Positions 1-9,612 are shown, numbered from the stretch's first letter. The stretch: 64,000 bases of DNA from an uncultured Paracoccaceae bacterium (GCA_947500775.1 CANMTD010000003.1:422874-486873); one strand, 5' to 3'. Notes: generated from the sequence alone by a model not told the origin. Program-made: numbers and translations.

Positions 1-648
1 CCGAAACGCGTCGCGGCACATCCACAGGCCCAGCGCCGCCCCAGACCATTCGGCCAGAAACGTGGCGAAGGCCACCCCTTCGACACCCCAGTCGAACCCC
101 AGCACGAAGATCAGGTCCAGAACGATGTTCAGCCCGTTCATCCACAGCTGCAGCACGAACACCGCGCGGGTGCGTTCCAGCGCGATCAGCCATCCGGTGA
201 TCCCGTACAGGGCAATCGCCGCAGGGGCCGAAAAGATGCGAATCTGCATATAGTCGCGGGCCAGCGCCTCGACCTCGGGGCTGGCGGGGGCCACCTGAAA
301 CGCCCCCCAGAACAGCGGCACCTGCACCGCGATCAGGGTGAACCCGGCGGCAAAGGCAATCAACAGGGCGCGCGACAGCATTGCCGCCACCTCGGCCGTA
401 TCGCCAGCACCATGGGCCTGACTGGTCAGCCCGACGGTGCCCATGCGCAGAAACCCGAAGACCCAGTAAATCGCCGTCAGGATGATCGCGCCGATCCCGA
501 CCGCACCAATCGGGGCCGCCTGCCCCAACTGCCCGACGACGCCGGTATCGACCGCGCCAAGAATGGGCACCGTGGCATTCGACAGAACGATCGGCAAGGC
601 GATGTTCAGAACCCGCCGGTGGGTCAGTTCGGGCGCGGCCTCAGCCAT
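1..648 (-). CDS. MATE family multidrug/Na+ efflux protein (DinF-like), 3' end outside window
   Basis: Only the N-terminal 216 codons are present; the gene runs off the left edge. The translation begins MAEAAPELTHRRVLNIALPI and continues as alternating hydrophobic helices with short polar loops, with the MATE-typical start 'LPIVLSNATVPILGAVDTGV' followed by 'QLG...IGAVGIGA'. Family members export cationic drugs or metabolites across the inner membrane in exchange for Na+ or H+. The start is the ATG at 648, which overlaps the stop of the upstream thioesterase by 8 bp, so the three minus-strand genes here look like one operon. The substrate cannot be told. Confidence 0.85.
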   Translation of the reverse strand, partial: MAEAAPELTHRRVLNIALPIVLSNATVPILGAVDTGVVGQLGQAAPIGAVGIGAIILTAIYWVFGFLRMGTVGLTSQAHGAGDTAEVAAMLSRALLIAFAAGFTLIAVQVPLFWGAFQVAPASPEVEALARDYMQIRIFSAPAAIALYGITGWLIALERTRAVFVLQLWMNGLNIVLDLIFVLGFDWGVEGVAFATFLAEWSGAALGLWMCRDAFR

Positions 649-1150
649 TGCGCGATGGCATCAGGAAATGACCGGTCGCCTGTGCGAACAGACGCGCGCG
701 ATTATCCTGCCACGCCTCGACATGAACACTGGCATAGCGCCGCCCCGACCGGTTGATCCGCGCCCGCGCATAGGCATCGCGCGGCAGGCCCGAGCGCAGG
801 TAATCCACCGTGAAATCAATCGTCTTGGGAATCTTCGGCAATGTCTCGGGTGTCAGGGTCGCCGGGTCCAATGCCCCGCTTTCCATGTCCTCCCACATCA
901 GCGACCAGCTGAGCTCCAGAATCGCCGTCACCTCCAGAAAGGCCGCCGTCACCCCGCCGTGCAGCGCCGGCAGCATCGGATTGCCGATCAGCTTGTCGTC
1001 GAACGGCAGAACCGCAGTCAGCTCATCCCCCCGGCGTTCCAGCGTGATCCCCAGAAACCGGATATAGGGCACCCCCTGCACAAGCGCCGACAGCGCCGCA
1101 TCCCGGCGCTGTTTCACAACCTGTACCGGCTCGGGTCTGGGGCGGTTCAT
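641..1150 (-). CDS. PaaI/YbgC-like hotdog-fold acyl-CoA thioesterase
   Basis: A 169-residue hotdog protein, longer than the usual 140. It has the HGG signature ('PALHGGVTAAFLE') in the central helix and, near the C-terminus, the 'TIDFTVDYLRSG' strand typical of PaaI-type thioesterases, which hydrolyse acyl- or aryl-CoA to free acid and CoA. The start was set at ATG 1150 because it overlaps the stop of the preceding thioesterase gene as ATGA; the frame upstream of it is a shadow of that gene. It is probably cotranscribed with the preceding thioesterase and the MATE gene. The true substrate is unknown; a housekeeping role clearing stalled CoA esters is plausible next to a beta-oxidation locus. 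Confidence 0.85.
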   Translation of the reverse strand: MNRPRPEPVQVVKQRRDAALSALVQGVPYIRFLGITLERRGDELTAVLPFDDKLIGNPMLPALHGGVTAAFLEVTAILELSWSLMWEDMESGALDPATLTPETLPKIPKTIDFTVDYLRSGLPRDAYARARINRSGRRYASVHVEAWQDNRARLFAQATGHFLMPSRNG

Positions 1151-1584
1151 GTCGCCGCCCCCTCTGTCCGTTCCACGGTAAAGGCACCGGTTGCCGCCGC
1201 CACCGGGTTGTCCTGATCCTCGTCCATCGCGGTGGCCCGCACAAAGGCCACAGACCGGGTCACATGATAACATTCGGCGCGCGCCGTGATCCGCTGACCG
1301 GGTGTGGCCGCCCGCATGTAATCGATCCGCAGATCGATGGTCGCCGTGATCCCCGACGCCTGCGGGTGGCACATGACCGCGGCCCCGCCGCAGGTATCCA
1401 TCAACGCCGACACCGCCCCGCCGTGAATCACCCCCGTGCGCGGATCGCCGATCAGCCGTTCGTCATAGGGCATCGAGATTTCGGCCACCCCGTCCGCGAT
1501 CTTTTCCAATCGCATCGACAGGGCATGCGCATGGGGAAGCGCCTCGATCATCTGCTGGGCCAGCTTGGCTATATCCTCGGTCAT
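1147..1584 (-). CDS. PaaI family hotdog thioesterase
   Basis: This 145-residue protein has the PaaI signature 'GVIHGGAVSALMDTCGG' and the following 'ATIDLRIDYMRAA' strand, so it is predicted to hydrolyse acyl-CoA esters as a tetrameric hotdog enzyme in the cytosol. It is the first gene of a minus-strand trio (thioesterase, thioesterase, MATE). ATG 1584 is preferred over ATG 1590 because an AGGGA ribosome site sits six bases ahead of it. The two thioesterases are clearly different in sequence, so this is not a recent tandem duplication. The gene is divergent from the MerR gene at 1741, with about 150 bp between them. Confidence 0.87.
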   Translation of the reverse strand: MTEDIAKLAQQMIEALPHAHALSMRLEKIADGVAEISMPYDERLIGDPRTGVIHGGAVSALMDTCGGAAVMCHPQASGITATIDLRIDYMRAATPGQRITARAECYHVTRSVAFVRATAMDEDQDNPVAAATGAFTVERTEGAAT

Positions 1585-1740
1585 GCGCATTCCCTGTCCC
1601 TTTGCCGAAAGTTATTCAGTCAACTCAGACCACCTTCAAGCGGAAAAAGGTTGGACCTGAAACCGTGACGTAGTGGCAAAGGCGTTTGCACCCCCCCCCG
1701 CAACCCGATAGTCTGGTTCAAAAGACGAAAGTGTACGGCC

Positions 1741-2109
1741 ATGCCAGATCAACGCCTTACCTTCAAAGAGATGTGCGCCAAGTTCGATGTAACGCCGCGC
1801 ACGCTGCGCTACTACGAATACATAGAACTGCTGCAGCCTGAGAAAGAAGGCAGATCCCGTTTCTACCTGTCACGCGAAATTGCGCGCATGACCCTGATTT
1901 TGCGGGGCCGCAGATTCGGCTTCAGCCTTGAAGAAATCCGCCAATGGCTGGAAATCTATGAACACGAAGGCACCAGCGCCCAGATGGAGGCATGGACCCA
2001 GCTTGCCGACCGGCAGCTGGATGCCTTGAGGGAACAGCAGGATCAGCTGGCGACCACCATCAAAGAGCTTCAAAACCTGCGCGACAGTGTTGGCAGCGCG
2101 AAAAAGTGA
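1741..2109 (+). CDS. MerR family transcriptional regulator
   Basis: A 122-residue MerR-type protein. The N-terminal winged helix (about residues 6-75) has the hallmark 'TPRTLRYYEYIELLQP' and '[14 protein letters not shown]'; a C-terminal coiled coil (about 80-118) would make the dimer. There is no cysteine-rich metal-binding loop, so it is not a metal sensor; short MerR proteins of this kind in Proteobacteria often control acyl-CoA or branched-chain catabolism (LiuR-like), which fits the downstream genes. A second MerR gene 200 bp downstream is a clear paralogue. The effector is unknown. Confidence 0.9.
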   Translation: MPDQRLTFKEMCAKFDVTPRTLRYYEYIELLQPEKEGRSRFYLSREIARMTLILRGRRFGFSLEEIRQWLEIYEHEGTSAQMEAWTQLADRQLDALREQQDQLATTIKELQNLRDSVGSAKK

Positions 2110-2188
2110 CTTTTCACGTGGGACCGTCGGGCAACGGGCGGTTTAACCAACGGAAAAGACAAGAAAGATCAGCGTCCCGGTACTGACA

Positions 2189-2251
2189 TGACGTCAAATG
2201 AATTGTGACGTCACGTTATGTTTACGTGCGCGTCAACTTTAGCTGTATGAT
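2189..2251 (+). promoter_or_regulatory. MerR-type operator/promoter region upstream of the second MerR gene
   Basis: Two copies of the perfect palindrome TGACGTCA lie at 2189-2196 and 2206-2213; the second extends to GTGACGTCAC. Just downstream, TTTACG (2221-2226) and TATGAT (2246-2251) form a sigma70-like promoter with a 19-bp spacer that contains the ACGTGCGCGT dyad. A 19-bp spacer with an internal dyad is the established hallmark of MerR-activated promoters. A transcript from here would have a leader of about 50 nt before the ATG at 2309. Auto- or cross-regulation by the two MerR proteins is inferred. Confidence 0.55.
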
Positions 2252-2308
2252 ATTGTCAGTGCGGGGCCACAGCGAAATTTGAACCCGCGATCAGGGAGGT
2301 GTTCGCAA

Positions 2309-2707
2309 ATGAATGACAGCGTCATGACAATTCGGCAGATGTGCGAAACATATGATGTCACCGCGCGCACCCTGCGGTTTTACGAATCCAAAGAACTGTT
2401 GTTTCCGATACGCGAAGGGCAGAAACGCCTGTTCACCAAACGCGACCGCGCCCGTCTGAAACTGATTCTGCGCGGCAAGCGGTTTGGCTTCAGCCTCGAA
2501 GAAATCCGGCAACTTCTTGATCTTTACGATGCCGATGATCAGCAGGAAGTCCAGCTTAGCCGCAGCTATGCCATGGCCCGCGAACGCCTTGCCGACATGG
2601 AACGTCAGCGCGACGAGTTGGATGAAACAATCGCCGATCTGAAAGAACAACTTAACTGGGGTGCGCAGCGGCTTGCCGCCCTCAGACAACAGCAGACAAA
2701 CGACTAG
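2309..2707 (+). CDS. MerR family transcriptional regulator (paralogue of the upstream one)
   Basis: The 132-residue protein keeps the MerR recognition core '[16 protein letters not shown]' and '[15 protein letters not shown]' and a long C-terminal coiled coil (about 85-120). It shares most DNA-contact residues with the product at 1741, so the pair probably arose by tandem duplication and may see related operators. The start at ATG 2309 is supported by a GGGAGGT ribosome site eight bases upstream; a TTG at 2279 is not needed. It ends 10 bp before the acyl-CoA dehydrogenase start, so it is probably cotranscribed with it and regulates its own operon in response to an acyl-CoA or a related signal. 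Confidence 0.9.
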   Translation: MNDSVMTIRQMCETYDVTARTLRFYESKELLFPIREGQKRLFTKRDRARLKLILRGKRFGFSLEEIRQLLDLYDADDQQEVQLSRSYAMARERLADMERQRDELDETIADLKEQLNWGAQRLAALRQQQTND

Positions 2708-2717
2708 GGAGAGAGAG

Positions 2718-4493
2718 ATGCCCAGCTATACAGCCCCGACAAAGGACATGCAGTTCGTGCTGCACGATGTTCTGAAAATCACCGAAAGCGACGTTCCCGG
2801 CTATGACGATCTGGACCCCAGCTTTACCGGGGCCATCTTCGAAGAGGCCGGCAAGATCGCCTCCGAAGTGCTGCAGCCGCTGAATGTCGTGGGCGACACC
2901 GAAGGCTGCGTTCTGGAAAACGGCGTCGTGCGCACCCCCACAGGGTTCGACGCGGCCTTCAAGATCATGAAGGAAGGCGGCTGGACCGCGCTGGATTGCG
3001 ATCCCGACTATGGCGGACAGGGCATGCCCTATGTGCTGGCCACCGCTGTCGGCGAAATGTTCAGCGCCGCCAACATCGCCTTCAACATGTATCAGGGTCT
3101 GACCCACGGCGCCTATTCCGCGATCCACGCCCACGGTACCGACGCGCAAAAAGCGACCTACCTGCCCAAGATGGTCACCTGCGACTGGACCGGCACCATG
3201 AACCTGACCGAACCGCATTGCGGCACCGATCTGGGCCTGATGCGCACCAAGGCCGAACCGCAGGGCGACGGCAGCTATAAGGTCACCGGCCAGAAAATCT
3301 TTATCTCGGCGGGCGAACACGATCTGTCCGACAACATCATCCATCTGGTTCTGGCCAAAATTCCGGGCGGCCCCGATGGTATCAAAGGCGTCAGCCTGTT
3401 CATCGTGCCCAAATTCATGGTCAACGAAGACGGCAGCCTTGGCGACCGCAACCCCGTCGCCGTCGGCAAGATCGAAGAAAAGATGGGCATCCACGGCAAT
3501 TCGACCTGCGTCATGAACTATGACGGCGCCACCGGCTATCTGCTGGGCGAAGAACACAAAGGCATGCGCGCCATGTTCACCATGATGAACGAAGCGCGTC
3601 TGGGCGTCGGCCTGCAGGGCTATGCCCAGGCCGAGGTCGCCTATCAGAACGCCGTGGCCTATGCCAACGACCGGCTGCAGGGCCGCGACGTGACCGGCGC
3701 CAAGAACCCCGACGGCCCCGCCGATCCGCTGATCGTGCACCCCGACATCCGCCGTAACCTGATGGATCAGAAAAGCTTTGTCGAAGCGGCCCGCGCGCTG
3801 GTGTTCTGGGGCGCCTCGCTGATCGATCGCTCGCATAAACTGGGCGACAAGGATGCCGACGGGCTGGTGTCGCTGATGACCCCGGTCATCAAGGGTTTCC
3901 TGACCGACAAGGGCTTTGAATATGCCACGGCCGCCCAGCAGGTCTATGGCGGCCACGGCTATATCGAAGAATGGGGCATGTCCCAGTTTGCCCGCGATGC
4001 GCGCATCACCCAGATCTACGAAGGCGCCAATGGCGTTCAGGCGCTGGATCTGGTCGGCCGCAAACTGGCGCAGGACGGCGGCAAGCATGTGATGGCCTTC
4101 TTCGAGATGGTGAAAACCTTCTGCAAGGAAAACGCCGATGTCGACGGCATGGCCGAGTTCATCGAACCGCTGAAGAAAGCCTCAAAGGACATGCAGGCCG
4201 CGGGCATGTATTTCATGCAGAACGGCATGAAGAACCCCAACAACGCGCTGTCGGGGTCCTATGACTTCATGCATCTGATGGGCCATGTCTGCATAGGCCT
4301 GATGTGGGGCCGCATGGCCAAGGCCTCGCTTGAGGCGCTGGCAAACGGCAGCTCGGACGAAGCGTTCCACACCACCAAACTGGCGACCGGACGGTATTAC
4401 ATGGCGCGTCAACTGCCCGCGACCGCAATGCATCTGGCCCGGATCGAAACCGGCGCCGATACGGTCATGGCTTTGGAGGCGGCAAACTTCTAA
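2718..4493 (+). CDS. FAD-dependent acyl-CoA dehydrogenase (long FadE/DmdC-type)
   Basis: Catalyses the first step of beta-oxidation, the alpha,beta-dehydrogenation of acyl-CoA with FAD. At 591 residues it belongs to the long subfamily with an extra C-terminal domain, the one that includes 3-methylmercaptopropionyl-CoA dehydrogenase (DmdC) and many roseobacter FadE paralogues. The FAD/substrate motif '[17 protein letters not shown]' lies near residue 160. The C-terminal signature '[18 protein letters not shown]' is followed by '[16 protein letters not shown]', which carries the probable catalytic glutamate. The start at 2718 follows a GGGAGAGAGAG ribosome site. Chain-length preference cannot be told; DMSP catabolism is possible but not shown, since no other dmd gene is near. 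Confidence 0.93.
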   Translation: MPSYTAPTKDMQFVLHDVLKITESDVPGYDDLDPSFTGAIFEEAGKIASEVLQPLNVVGDTEGCVLENGVVRTPTGFDAAFKIMKEGGWTALDCDPDYGGQGMPYVLATAVGEMFSAANIAFNMYQGLTHGAYSAIHAHGTDAQKATYLPKMVTCDWTGTMNLTEPHCGTDLGLMRTKAEPQGDGSYKVTGQKIFISAGEHDLSDNIIHLVLAKIPGGPDGIKGVSLFIVPKFMVNEDGSLGDRNPVAVGKIEEKMGIHGNSTCVMNYDGATGYLLGEEHKGMRAMFTMMNEARLGVGLQGYAQAEVAYQNAVAYANDRLQGRDVTGAKNPDGPADPLIVHPDIRRNLMDQKSFVEAARALVFWGASLIDRSHKLGDKDADGLVSLMTPVIKGFLTDKGFEYATAAQQVYGGHGYIEEWGMSQFARDARITQIYEGANGVQALDLVGRKLAQDGGKHVMAFFEMVKTFCKENADVDGMAEFIEPLKKASKDMQAAGMYFMQNGMKNPNNALSGSYDFMHLMGHVCIGLMWGRMAKASLEALANGSSDEAFHTTKLATGRYYMARQLPATAMHLARIETGADTVMALEAANF

Positions 4494-4500
4494 GCTTTGG

Positions 4501-4527
4501 GCGGGGCCACATCCTGGCCCCGCTTTC
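4501..4527 (+). terminator. Intrinsic terminator after the acyl-CoA dehydrogenase gene
   Basis: A perfect GC-rich hairpin, GCGGGGCCA (4501-4509) and TGGCCCCGC (4515-4523) with a five-base loop, is followed by TTT. It begins eight bases after the stop codon. The T-run is short, so termination may be partial and the small gene at 4543 may get some read-through. Confidence 0.65.
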
Positions 4528-4542
4528 TGAATGGAGATTGGA

Positions 4543-4755
4543 ATGCCCAAACGCCTGCGCCTGACCCGGAGGTTTCCTGTTGCGATGACCGAAGACGGTT
4601 ACCGCCGGTTGCGCCGTTTTTCCAAAGAGGCCGGTCTGGATGAGGGGGAGGCGCTGTCGTTTCTGTTCGAATATTTCGACAGCGTCATCGACGCCGACAA
4701 CCTGACCCACCGGTTGCGGCTGTTCAACGCCGAGCTGGAGGCGCGCAAGAAATGA
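4543..4755 (+). CDS. Small conserved-looking hypothetical protein
   Basis: I do not recognise this 70-residue protein. It is basic at the N-terminus (MPKRLRLTRRFPVAM) and then shows an amphipathic helical pattern ('GYRRLRRFSKEAGLDEGEALSFLFEYFDSV' in two parts), somewhat like the start of a ribbon-helix-helix or other small DNA-binding protein, but no family motif is certain. The ATG at 4543 has a GGAGA ribosome site five bases upstream, which argues that it is a real gene. It lies between two hairpins and so has little operon context. Confidence 0.5.
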   Translation: MPKRLRLTRRFPVAMTEDGYRRLRRFSKEAGLDEGEALSFLFEYFDSVIDADNLTHRLRLFNAELEARKK

Positions 4756-4783
4756 ACCCTGATCAGGACGCAAGCTGCGGATA

Positions 4784-4979
4784 TGAGTATTTTTGCCAAA
4801 AAGAAGCGCAAAACACGCCCCGCTCTGCGCGGGCCCGGGCCTGTAGGGCAGAACGGGGCGGCTTCTCTTTGGGCGGTCATCGGCTCTCCAGCCTGTACCG
4901 CACCCTCATTTCGACACCATTAACCTTAACCGAAGGTTACCTTTTCACGATCCCGGTTTCTTTTTGGCAAAAATACTCA
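4784..4979. repeat. Pair of 22-bp inverted repeats flanking a hairpin
   Basis: The 22 bp at 4784-4805 (beginning TGAGTATTTTTGCC) reappear as an exact reverse complement at 4958-4979 (ending GGCAAAAATACTCA), 152 bp apart. The outer position also carries a G/A difference just beyond the match. The A/T-rich core stands out from the GC-rich surroundings. Similar TGAGTATTTTTGG-like words are, to my memory, common dispersed intergenic repeats in Rhodobacteraceae; no third copy was seen in this window. Confidence 0.7.
4816..4860. terminator. Long GC-rich hairpin, probable terminator
   Basis: CGCCCCGCTCTGC (4816-4828) pairs with GCAGAACGGGGCG (4848-4860) with one mismatch around a GC-rich loop and is followed by GCTTCTCTTT. 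It sits inside the pair of 22-bp inverted repeats and follows the small gene at 4543. The rest of the 4756-5013 gap holds no gene that I can support. Confidence 0.45.
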
Positions 4980-5013
4980 ATCGCCGCTTCGGCGAAACAA
5001 AGGACGGCCTGAT

Positions 5014-5649
5014 ATGACGATCAAACTGTATTGCTTTGGCGAAAGTGGCAATTCCTACAAGGCGGCGCTGACGCTGCAACTGGCCGAAGTGGAGTGGGAT
5101 CCGGTCTTTGTCGATTTTTTCAACGGCGAGGCGCGCACCCCCGAATTTGCCGAGATCAACCCGATGGGCGAAGTGCCGGTGATGATTGACGGTGACGTGA
5201 CGCTTAGCCAGTCGGGCGTCATTCAGGATTACATCAGTTCCAAAACCGGCAAGTTCGGCGGCCGGTCGGCCAATGAACGGCGCGAGGTTCTGCGCTGGCT
5301 GTTCTGGGACAACCACAAACTGTCCAGCCAGGCCGGCGCGGTGCGCTTCATTATGAATTTCCTGCCCGAAAACAAACGCTCGCCCGATGTGATCGCCTTT
5401 TTTCAGGGGCGGCTGCGGGCCGCTTACAAGGTGCTGAACGCGGCCCTTGAAGGGCGCGACTGGCTGGTCGGGGATGCCCCTACCATCGCCGATTTCGCCT
5501 GCTGCGGGTATCTGTATTACCCCGAACCCTTCGGGTTCGACCGTTCCGATTATCCCAACATCGACCGCTGGCTGGACGGCATCGCCGCCCTGCCCGGTTG
5601 GAAACACCCCTATGACCTGATGCCCGGCTCCCCCGCGGACCGGGCGTAA
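5014..5649 (+). CDS. Glutathione S-transferase family protein
   Basis: A cytosolic 211-residue GST. The N-terminal thioredoxin-like domain (1-78) begins 'MTIKLYCFGESGNSYKAALT' and holds the cis-proline motif 'MGEVPVMIDG' and the gamma-glutamyl-binding 'LSQSGVIQDYI'. The helical C-terminal domain has the GST N-capping/hydrophobic staple region 'GDAPTIADFACCGYL'. The likely active residue in 'GESGNSYK' is a serine rather than the cysteine of beta-class enzymes. It precedes the thiolase gene by 15 bp and is probably in the same transcript, which suggests conjugation or isomerisation of a reactive acyl intermediate, but that is inference. Confidence 0.9.
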   Translation: MTIKLYCFGESGNSYKAALTLQLAEVEWDPVFVDFFNGEARTPEFAEINPMGEVPVMIDGDVTLSQSGVIQDYISSKTGKFGGRSANERREVLRWLFWDNHKLSSQAGAVRFIMNFLPENKRSPDVIAFFQGRLRAAYKVLNAALEGRDWLVGDAPTIADFACCGYLYYPEPFGFDRSDYPNIDRWLDGIAALPGWKHPYDLMPGSPADRA

Positions 5650-5664
5650 CAAGAAGAGGCCCCC

Positions 5665-6876
5665 ATGACCGAAGCCTATATCTATGACGCCGTGCGCAGC
5701 CCGCGCGGCAAAGGCCGCAAAGACGGCAGCCTGCACGAAGTCACCTCGGTGCGTCTGAGCGCCGAGGTGCTGAATGCGGTCAAGAACCGCAACAATCTGG
5801 ACGGGCATGCCGTCGAGGATGTGATCTGGGGCAATGTCACCCAGGTCGGCGAACAGGGCGGCTGTCTGGCGCGCACCGCCGTTCTAGCATCGGATCTGGA
5901 CGAAAGTATCCCCGGTCTGGCCATCAACCGGTTCTGCGCCAGCGGCATGGAGGCGGTCAATCTGGCCGCCAATCAGGTCAAGGGCGGCGCGGGCGAGGCC
6001 TATATCGCCGGGGGCGTCGAAATGATGGGCCGCGTGGCCATGGGCAGCGACGGGGCGGCGATTGCCGTCGATCCGTCGATCGCGATGAACACCTATTTCG
6101 TGCCGCAGGGTATCTCGGCCGACATCATCGCCACCGAATATGGGTTTTCCCGCGATGACGCCGATGCGCTGGCCGTCGAATCCCAGAACCGCGCCGAGGC
6201 GGCCTGGAAGGACAACCGCTTTGCCAAATCCATCATCACCGTGCGCGACATCAACGGGCTGCCCATTCTGGACCATGACGAATACATGCGTCCGGGCACC
6301 GACATGCAGACGCTGGGCGCGCTGAAGGCCAGCTTCAAGGACATGGGCGAGGTGATGCCGGGCTTCGACAAGGTTGCCCTGATGAAATACCCGCATCTGG
6401 AACGGATCAACCACATCCACCACGCGGGCAACAGTTCGGGCATCGTCGATGGCTCTGCCGCGGTTCTGATCGGCAACAAGGAGTTCGGCGAGAAACACGG
6501 GCTGAAACCGCGCGCGCGCATCCGGGCCACGGCCAAGATCGGCACCGATCCGACCATCATGCTGACCGGCCCGGTGCCGGTGACCGAAAAGATCCTGAAA
6601 GATCACGGCATGACCATCGGCGACATCGACCTGTTCGAGGTGAACGAAGCCTTCGCCTCGGTCGTGCTGCGGTTCATGCAGGCGTTTGACGTGGATCACG
6701 ACAAGGTCAACGTCAACGGCGGGTCGATCGCCATGGGCCACCCGCTGGGCGCGACCGGTGCGATCATCATCGGCACCCTGCTGGACGAGCTGGAGCGCAG
6801 CGACAAAGAGGTCGGTCTGGCCACGCTGTGCATCGCCTCGGGCATGGGGGCCGCCACCATCATCGAGAGGGTCTGA
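5665..6876 (+). CDS. fadA: Acetyl-CoA acyltransferase (3-ketoacyl-CoA thiolase)
   Basis: Thiolytic cleavage of 3-ketoacyl-CoA, the last step of beta-oxidation. The 403-residue protein has all thiolase signatures: the nucleophilic cysteine in '[14 protein letters not shown]' (Cys91), 'VNEAFASV', the catalytic histidine loop '[15 protein letters not shown]', and the C-terminal 'CIASGMGAA' with the proton-shuttling cysteine. The start ATG is 15 bp after the GST stop behind an AAGAAGAGG ribosome site. It is followed with a one-base overlap by the cupin gene and then by the FadB-type gene, which makes a FadA-FadB pair interrupted by the cupin gene. The symbol is given by function; several paralogues are usual in this family. 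Confidence 0.93.
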   Translation: MTEAYIYDAVRSPRGKGRKDGSLHEVTSVRLSAEVLNAVKNRNNLDGHAVEDVIWGNVTQVGEQGGCLARTAVLASDLDESIPGLAINRFCASGMEAVNLAANQVKGGAGEAYIAGGVEMMGRVAMGSDGAAIAVDPSIAMNTYFVPQGISADIIATEYGFSRDDADALAVESQNRAEAAWKDNRFAKSIITVRDINGLPILDHDEYMRPGTDMQTLGALKASFKDMGEVMPGFDKVALMKYPHLERINHIHHAGNSSGIVDGSAAVLIGNKEFGEKHGLKPRARIRATAKIGTDPTIMLTGPVPVTEKILKDHGMTIGDIDLFEVNEAFASVVLRFMQAFDVDHDKVNVNGGSIAMGHPLGATGAIIIGTLLDELERSDKEVGLATLCIASGMGAATIIERV

Positions 6877-7355
6877 TGCCAAAGCTTGACCTTTCCAGCA
6901 TCACGGTCCGGACCGGGTCGGGCTATCCCGGCGATCTGGCGGCGCGCATGGACGGGCGCAGCCAGATGGCCCTGGGCGATGCCGGGGGGCTGACGCAATT
7001 CGGCGCCAATCTGGTGATGCTGGAACCCGGCGCCCTGTCGTCGCTGCGCCATTACCACATGGAGCAGGACGAATTCCTGATGGTCACCCAGGGCATCTGC
7101 ACGCTGATCGACGATGACGGCGAACACCAGATGCAGCCGGGCGACTGCGCCACCTTTCCAGCCGGGGACCCGAACGGTCACCACTTGGCAAACAGAACCG
7201 ATGCGCCCGCCGCCTTTCTGGTGGTCGGCACCCGCACACCAACCGAAACCGCCTACTACAGCGACCTTGACATGATGGTAACGCAGGGCCCCGACGGGTC
7301 TGCCTTTACCCATAAAGATGGACGCCCCTTTCAGGGAGAGAACAAAGATGACTGA
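6876..7355 (+). CDS. Cupin domain protein inside the fad operon
   Basis: A 159-residue single-domain cupin. Motif 1 is '[17 protein letters not shown]' (metal ligands His, His, Glu) and motif 2 is '[21 protein letters not shown]' read in two parts, with the last histidine ligand. Such proteins bind a divalent metal and act as isomerases, dioxygenases or small-ligand sensors; the exact role is unknown. Its ATG shares a base with the thiolase stop (TGATG) and its 3' end overlaps the fadB start by 8 bp, so it is translationally coupled on both sides. That position suggests a job tied to fatty-acid or acyl-CoA turnover. Confidence 0.85.
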   Translation: MPKLDLSSITVRTGSGYPGDLAARMDGRSQMALGDAGGLTQFGANLVMLEPGALSSLRHYHMEQDEFLMVTQGICTLIDDDGEHQMQPGDCATFPAGDPNGHHLANRTDAPAAFLVVGTRTPTETAYYSDLDMMVTQGPDGSAFTHKDGRPFQGENKDD

Positions 7356-9558
7356 TTTCACATATGCCGTAGACGCCGATGGCGTGGCCACGATCACGTG
7401 GGACACCGTTGGCAAATCCATGAACGTGATGAACCAGCAGGGGTTTCTGGACCTCGAGGCGCATATCGACACCGCCCTGGCCGATGACGCCGTCAAGGGC
7501 GTGATCATCACCAGCGGCAAGGAAGGGTCTTTTGCCGGGGGCATGGATCTGAACATCATCGCCGCGATGAAGGACAGCGCCGGCGACAACCCCGCCAAAG
7601 GCCTGTTCGACGGCGTGATGGGCATGCATGCCATCCTGCGCAAGATCGAACGCGCGGGCATGGACCCCAAGACCCTGAAAGGCGGCAAACCGATTGTCGC
7701 CGCCCTGCCCGGCACCGCGCTTGGCATCGGGTTGGAAATCCCGCTGGCCTGTCACCACATCATCGCCGCCGACAATCCCAAGGCCAAGATCGGCCTGCCC
7801 GAAATCATGGTCGGCATCTTCCCCGGCGCGGGCGGCACCATGCGCCTGACCCGCAAGATGGGCGCGATGGCGGCCAGCCCGCTGTTGCTGGAAGGCAAGC
7901 TGAACGACCCGAAAAAGGCCAAATCCGCCGGTGTGGTGGATCAGGTTGTTCCGGCAGACGAATTGCTGTCGGCGGCCAAGGACTGGGTGCTGAACGCCAA
8001 GGGTGCCGATATCGTCAAACCCTGGGACGCCAAGGGCTATAAAATGCCCGGCGGCGCGCCCTATCACCCCGCTGGCTTCATGACCTTCGTAGGCGCCTCG
8101 GCCATGGTCAACGGCAAGACCCAAGGGGTGTATCCGGCGGCCAAGGCCCTGCTCAGCGCGGTTTACGAAGGCGCGATGGTGCCCTTCGACACCGCCCTGA
8201 AGATCGAGGCGCGCTGGTTCACCAACGTGCTGATGAACCCCAGTTCGTCGGCGATGATCCGGTCGCTGTTCATCAACAAGGAAGCGCTGGAAAAAGGCGC
8301 GGTGCGCCCGGCAGGCATCGAGGATCAGAAGGTTTCCAAGGTCGGCGTCATGGGCGCGGGCATGATGGGCGCGGGCATCGCGCTGGTCTCGGCTCTGGCC
8401 GGGATCGAGGTGGTGCTGATCGACCAGAAACAGGAAGCCGCCGACAAGGGCAAATCCTATACCGCCGATTATATGGACAAAGGGATTTCCCGCAAAAAAG
8501 CGACGCCCGAGAAAAAGGAACAGGTGCTGGGCCTGATCACCGCGACAACCGATTATGCCGCGCTGGCAGGCTGTGACCTGATCGTCGAGGCGGTCTTCGA
8601 AGACCCCGCCATCAAGGCCGAAGTGACCCGCAACGTCGAAGCGGTGGTCGGCCCCGACTGCATCTTCGCCACCAACACCTCGACCCTGCCGATCAGCGAA
8701 CTGGCCAAGGCCAGCGCCCGGCCGGATCAGTTCATCGGCATCCATTTCTTTTCGCCGGTCGACAAGATGCTGCTGGTGGAAATCATCAAGGGCGCCGAAA
8801 CCGACGACCGCGCGGTGGCCAAGGCGCTGGATTTCGTCCGCCAGATCCGCAAGACGCCGATCGTGGTCAACGATGCGCGGTTCTTCTATGCCAACCGCTG
8901 CATCATCCCCTATATCAACGAAGGCATCCGCATGGTCCGCGAAGGCGTGGCCCCGGCGCTGATCGAAAACGCCGCCAAACTGGTCGGCATGCCGCTGGGT
9001 CCGCTGCAGCTGACCGACGAAACCTCGGTCGATCTGGGCGTCAAGATCGCCAAGGCGACCAAGGCGGCGATGGGGGCAGACTATCCCAACGACGAAGTGG
9101 ACGAGGTGCTGTTCTGGATGTTCGACGAAGGCCGCCTGGGCCGCAAATCGAACGCCGGTTTCTATGGCTATGACGACAAGGGCAAACGCACCGGGTTGTG
9201 GTCCGGTCTGGGTGAAAAATACCCGCTTGCCGCGGATCAGCCCGATGTGACCGAGGTGCAGCACCGCCTGCTGTTCGCCCAGGTGCTTGAGGCCGTGCGC
9301 GCCCTGGAAGAAGGCGTTCTGATGGACATCCGCGAAGGCGACGTCGGCGCCATCCTGGGCTGGGGCTTTGCGCCGTGGTCCGGCGGGCCGCTCAGCTGGC
9401 TGGACATCATCGGCGCCGAACGGGCCGTGGCGCTGTGCGACGCGCTGACCGAAACCTACGGCCCCCGCTTCGCCACCCCCGCCCTGCTGCGCGACATGGC
9501 GGCCAAGGGCGACACCTTCTATGGCCGGTTCGGCACCGCGCCCGAAAAAGCGGCCTAG
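7348..9558 (+). CDS. fadB: Bifunctional enoyl-CoA hydratase / 3-hydroxyacyl-CoA dehydrogenase (FadB-type)
   Basis: A 736-residue multifunctional beta-oxidation enzyme. The N-terminal crotonase domain (about 1-190) has the oxyanion-hole segments '[12 protein letters not shown]' and '[19 protein letters not shown]'. The Rossmann domain begins near 330 with '[20 protein letters not shown]', the NAD-binding GxGxxG, and continues with '[15 protein letters not shown]' and a C-terminal helical domain duplicated as in FadB/FadJ. The start at ATG 7348 lies behind AGGGAGAG and overlaps the cupin stop. With the thiolase it would form the trifunctional-type complex. A strong intrinsic terminator follows directly. 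Confidence 0.94.
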   Translation: MTDFTYAVDADGVATITWDTVGKSMNVMNQQGFLDLEAHIDTALADDAVKGVIITSGKEGSFAGGMDLNIIAAMKDSAGDNPAKGLFDGVMGMHAILRKIERAGMDPKTLKGGKPIVAALPGTALGIGLEIPLACHHIIAADNPKAKIGLPEIMVGIFPGAGGTMRLTRKMGAMAASPLLLEGKLNDPKKAKSAGVVDQVVPADELLSAAKDWVLNAKGADIVKPWDAKGYKMPGGAPYHPAGFMTFVGASAMVNGKTQGVYPAAKALLSAVYEGAMVPFDTALKIEARWFTNVLMNPSSSAMIRSLFINKEALEKGAVRPAGIEDQKVSKVGVMGAGMMGAGIALVSALAGIEVVLIDQKQEAADKGKSYTADYMDKGISRKKATPEKKEQVLGLITATTDYAALAGCDLIVEAVFEDPAIKAEVTRNVEAVVGPDCIFATNTSTLPISELAKASARPDQFIGIHFFSPVDKMLLVEIIKGAETDDRAVAKALDFVRQIRKTPIVVNDARFFYANRCIIPYINEGIRMVREGVAPALIENAAKLVGMPLGPLQLTDETSVDLGVKIAKATKAAMGADYPNDEVDEVLFWMFDEGRLGRKSNAGFYGYDDKGKRTGLWSGLGEKYPLAADQPDVTEVQHRLLFAQVLEAVRALEEGVLMDIREGDVGAILGWGFAPWSGGPLSWLDIIGAERAVALCDALTETYGPRFATPALLRDMAAKGDTFYGRFGTAPEKAA

Positions 9559-9582
9559 CCCTACCGCCCCTTTAAACCCCCC

Positions 9583-9612
9583 AAGGCGCGCCCGACCGGC
9601 GCGCCTTTTTGT
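9583..9612 (+). terminator. Intrinsic terminator of the fad operon
   Basis: The stem GGCGCGCC (9585-9592) / GGCGCGCC (9598-9605) with a five-base loop is followed by TTTTT. It lies 25 bp after the fadB stop. Confidence 0.88.

Noticed and set aside
1691..1699. Run of nine C upstream of the first MerR gene as a phase-variable tract
   Set aside because: One short tract with no second signal; GC-rich genomes have such runs by chance.
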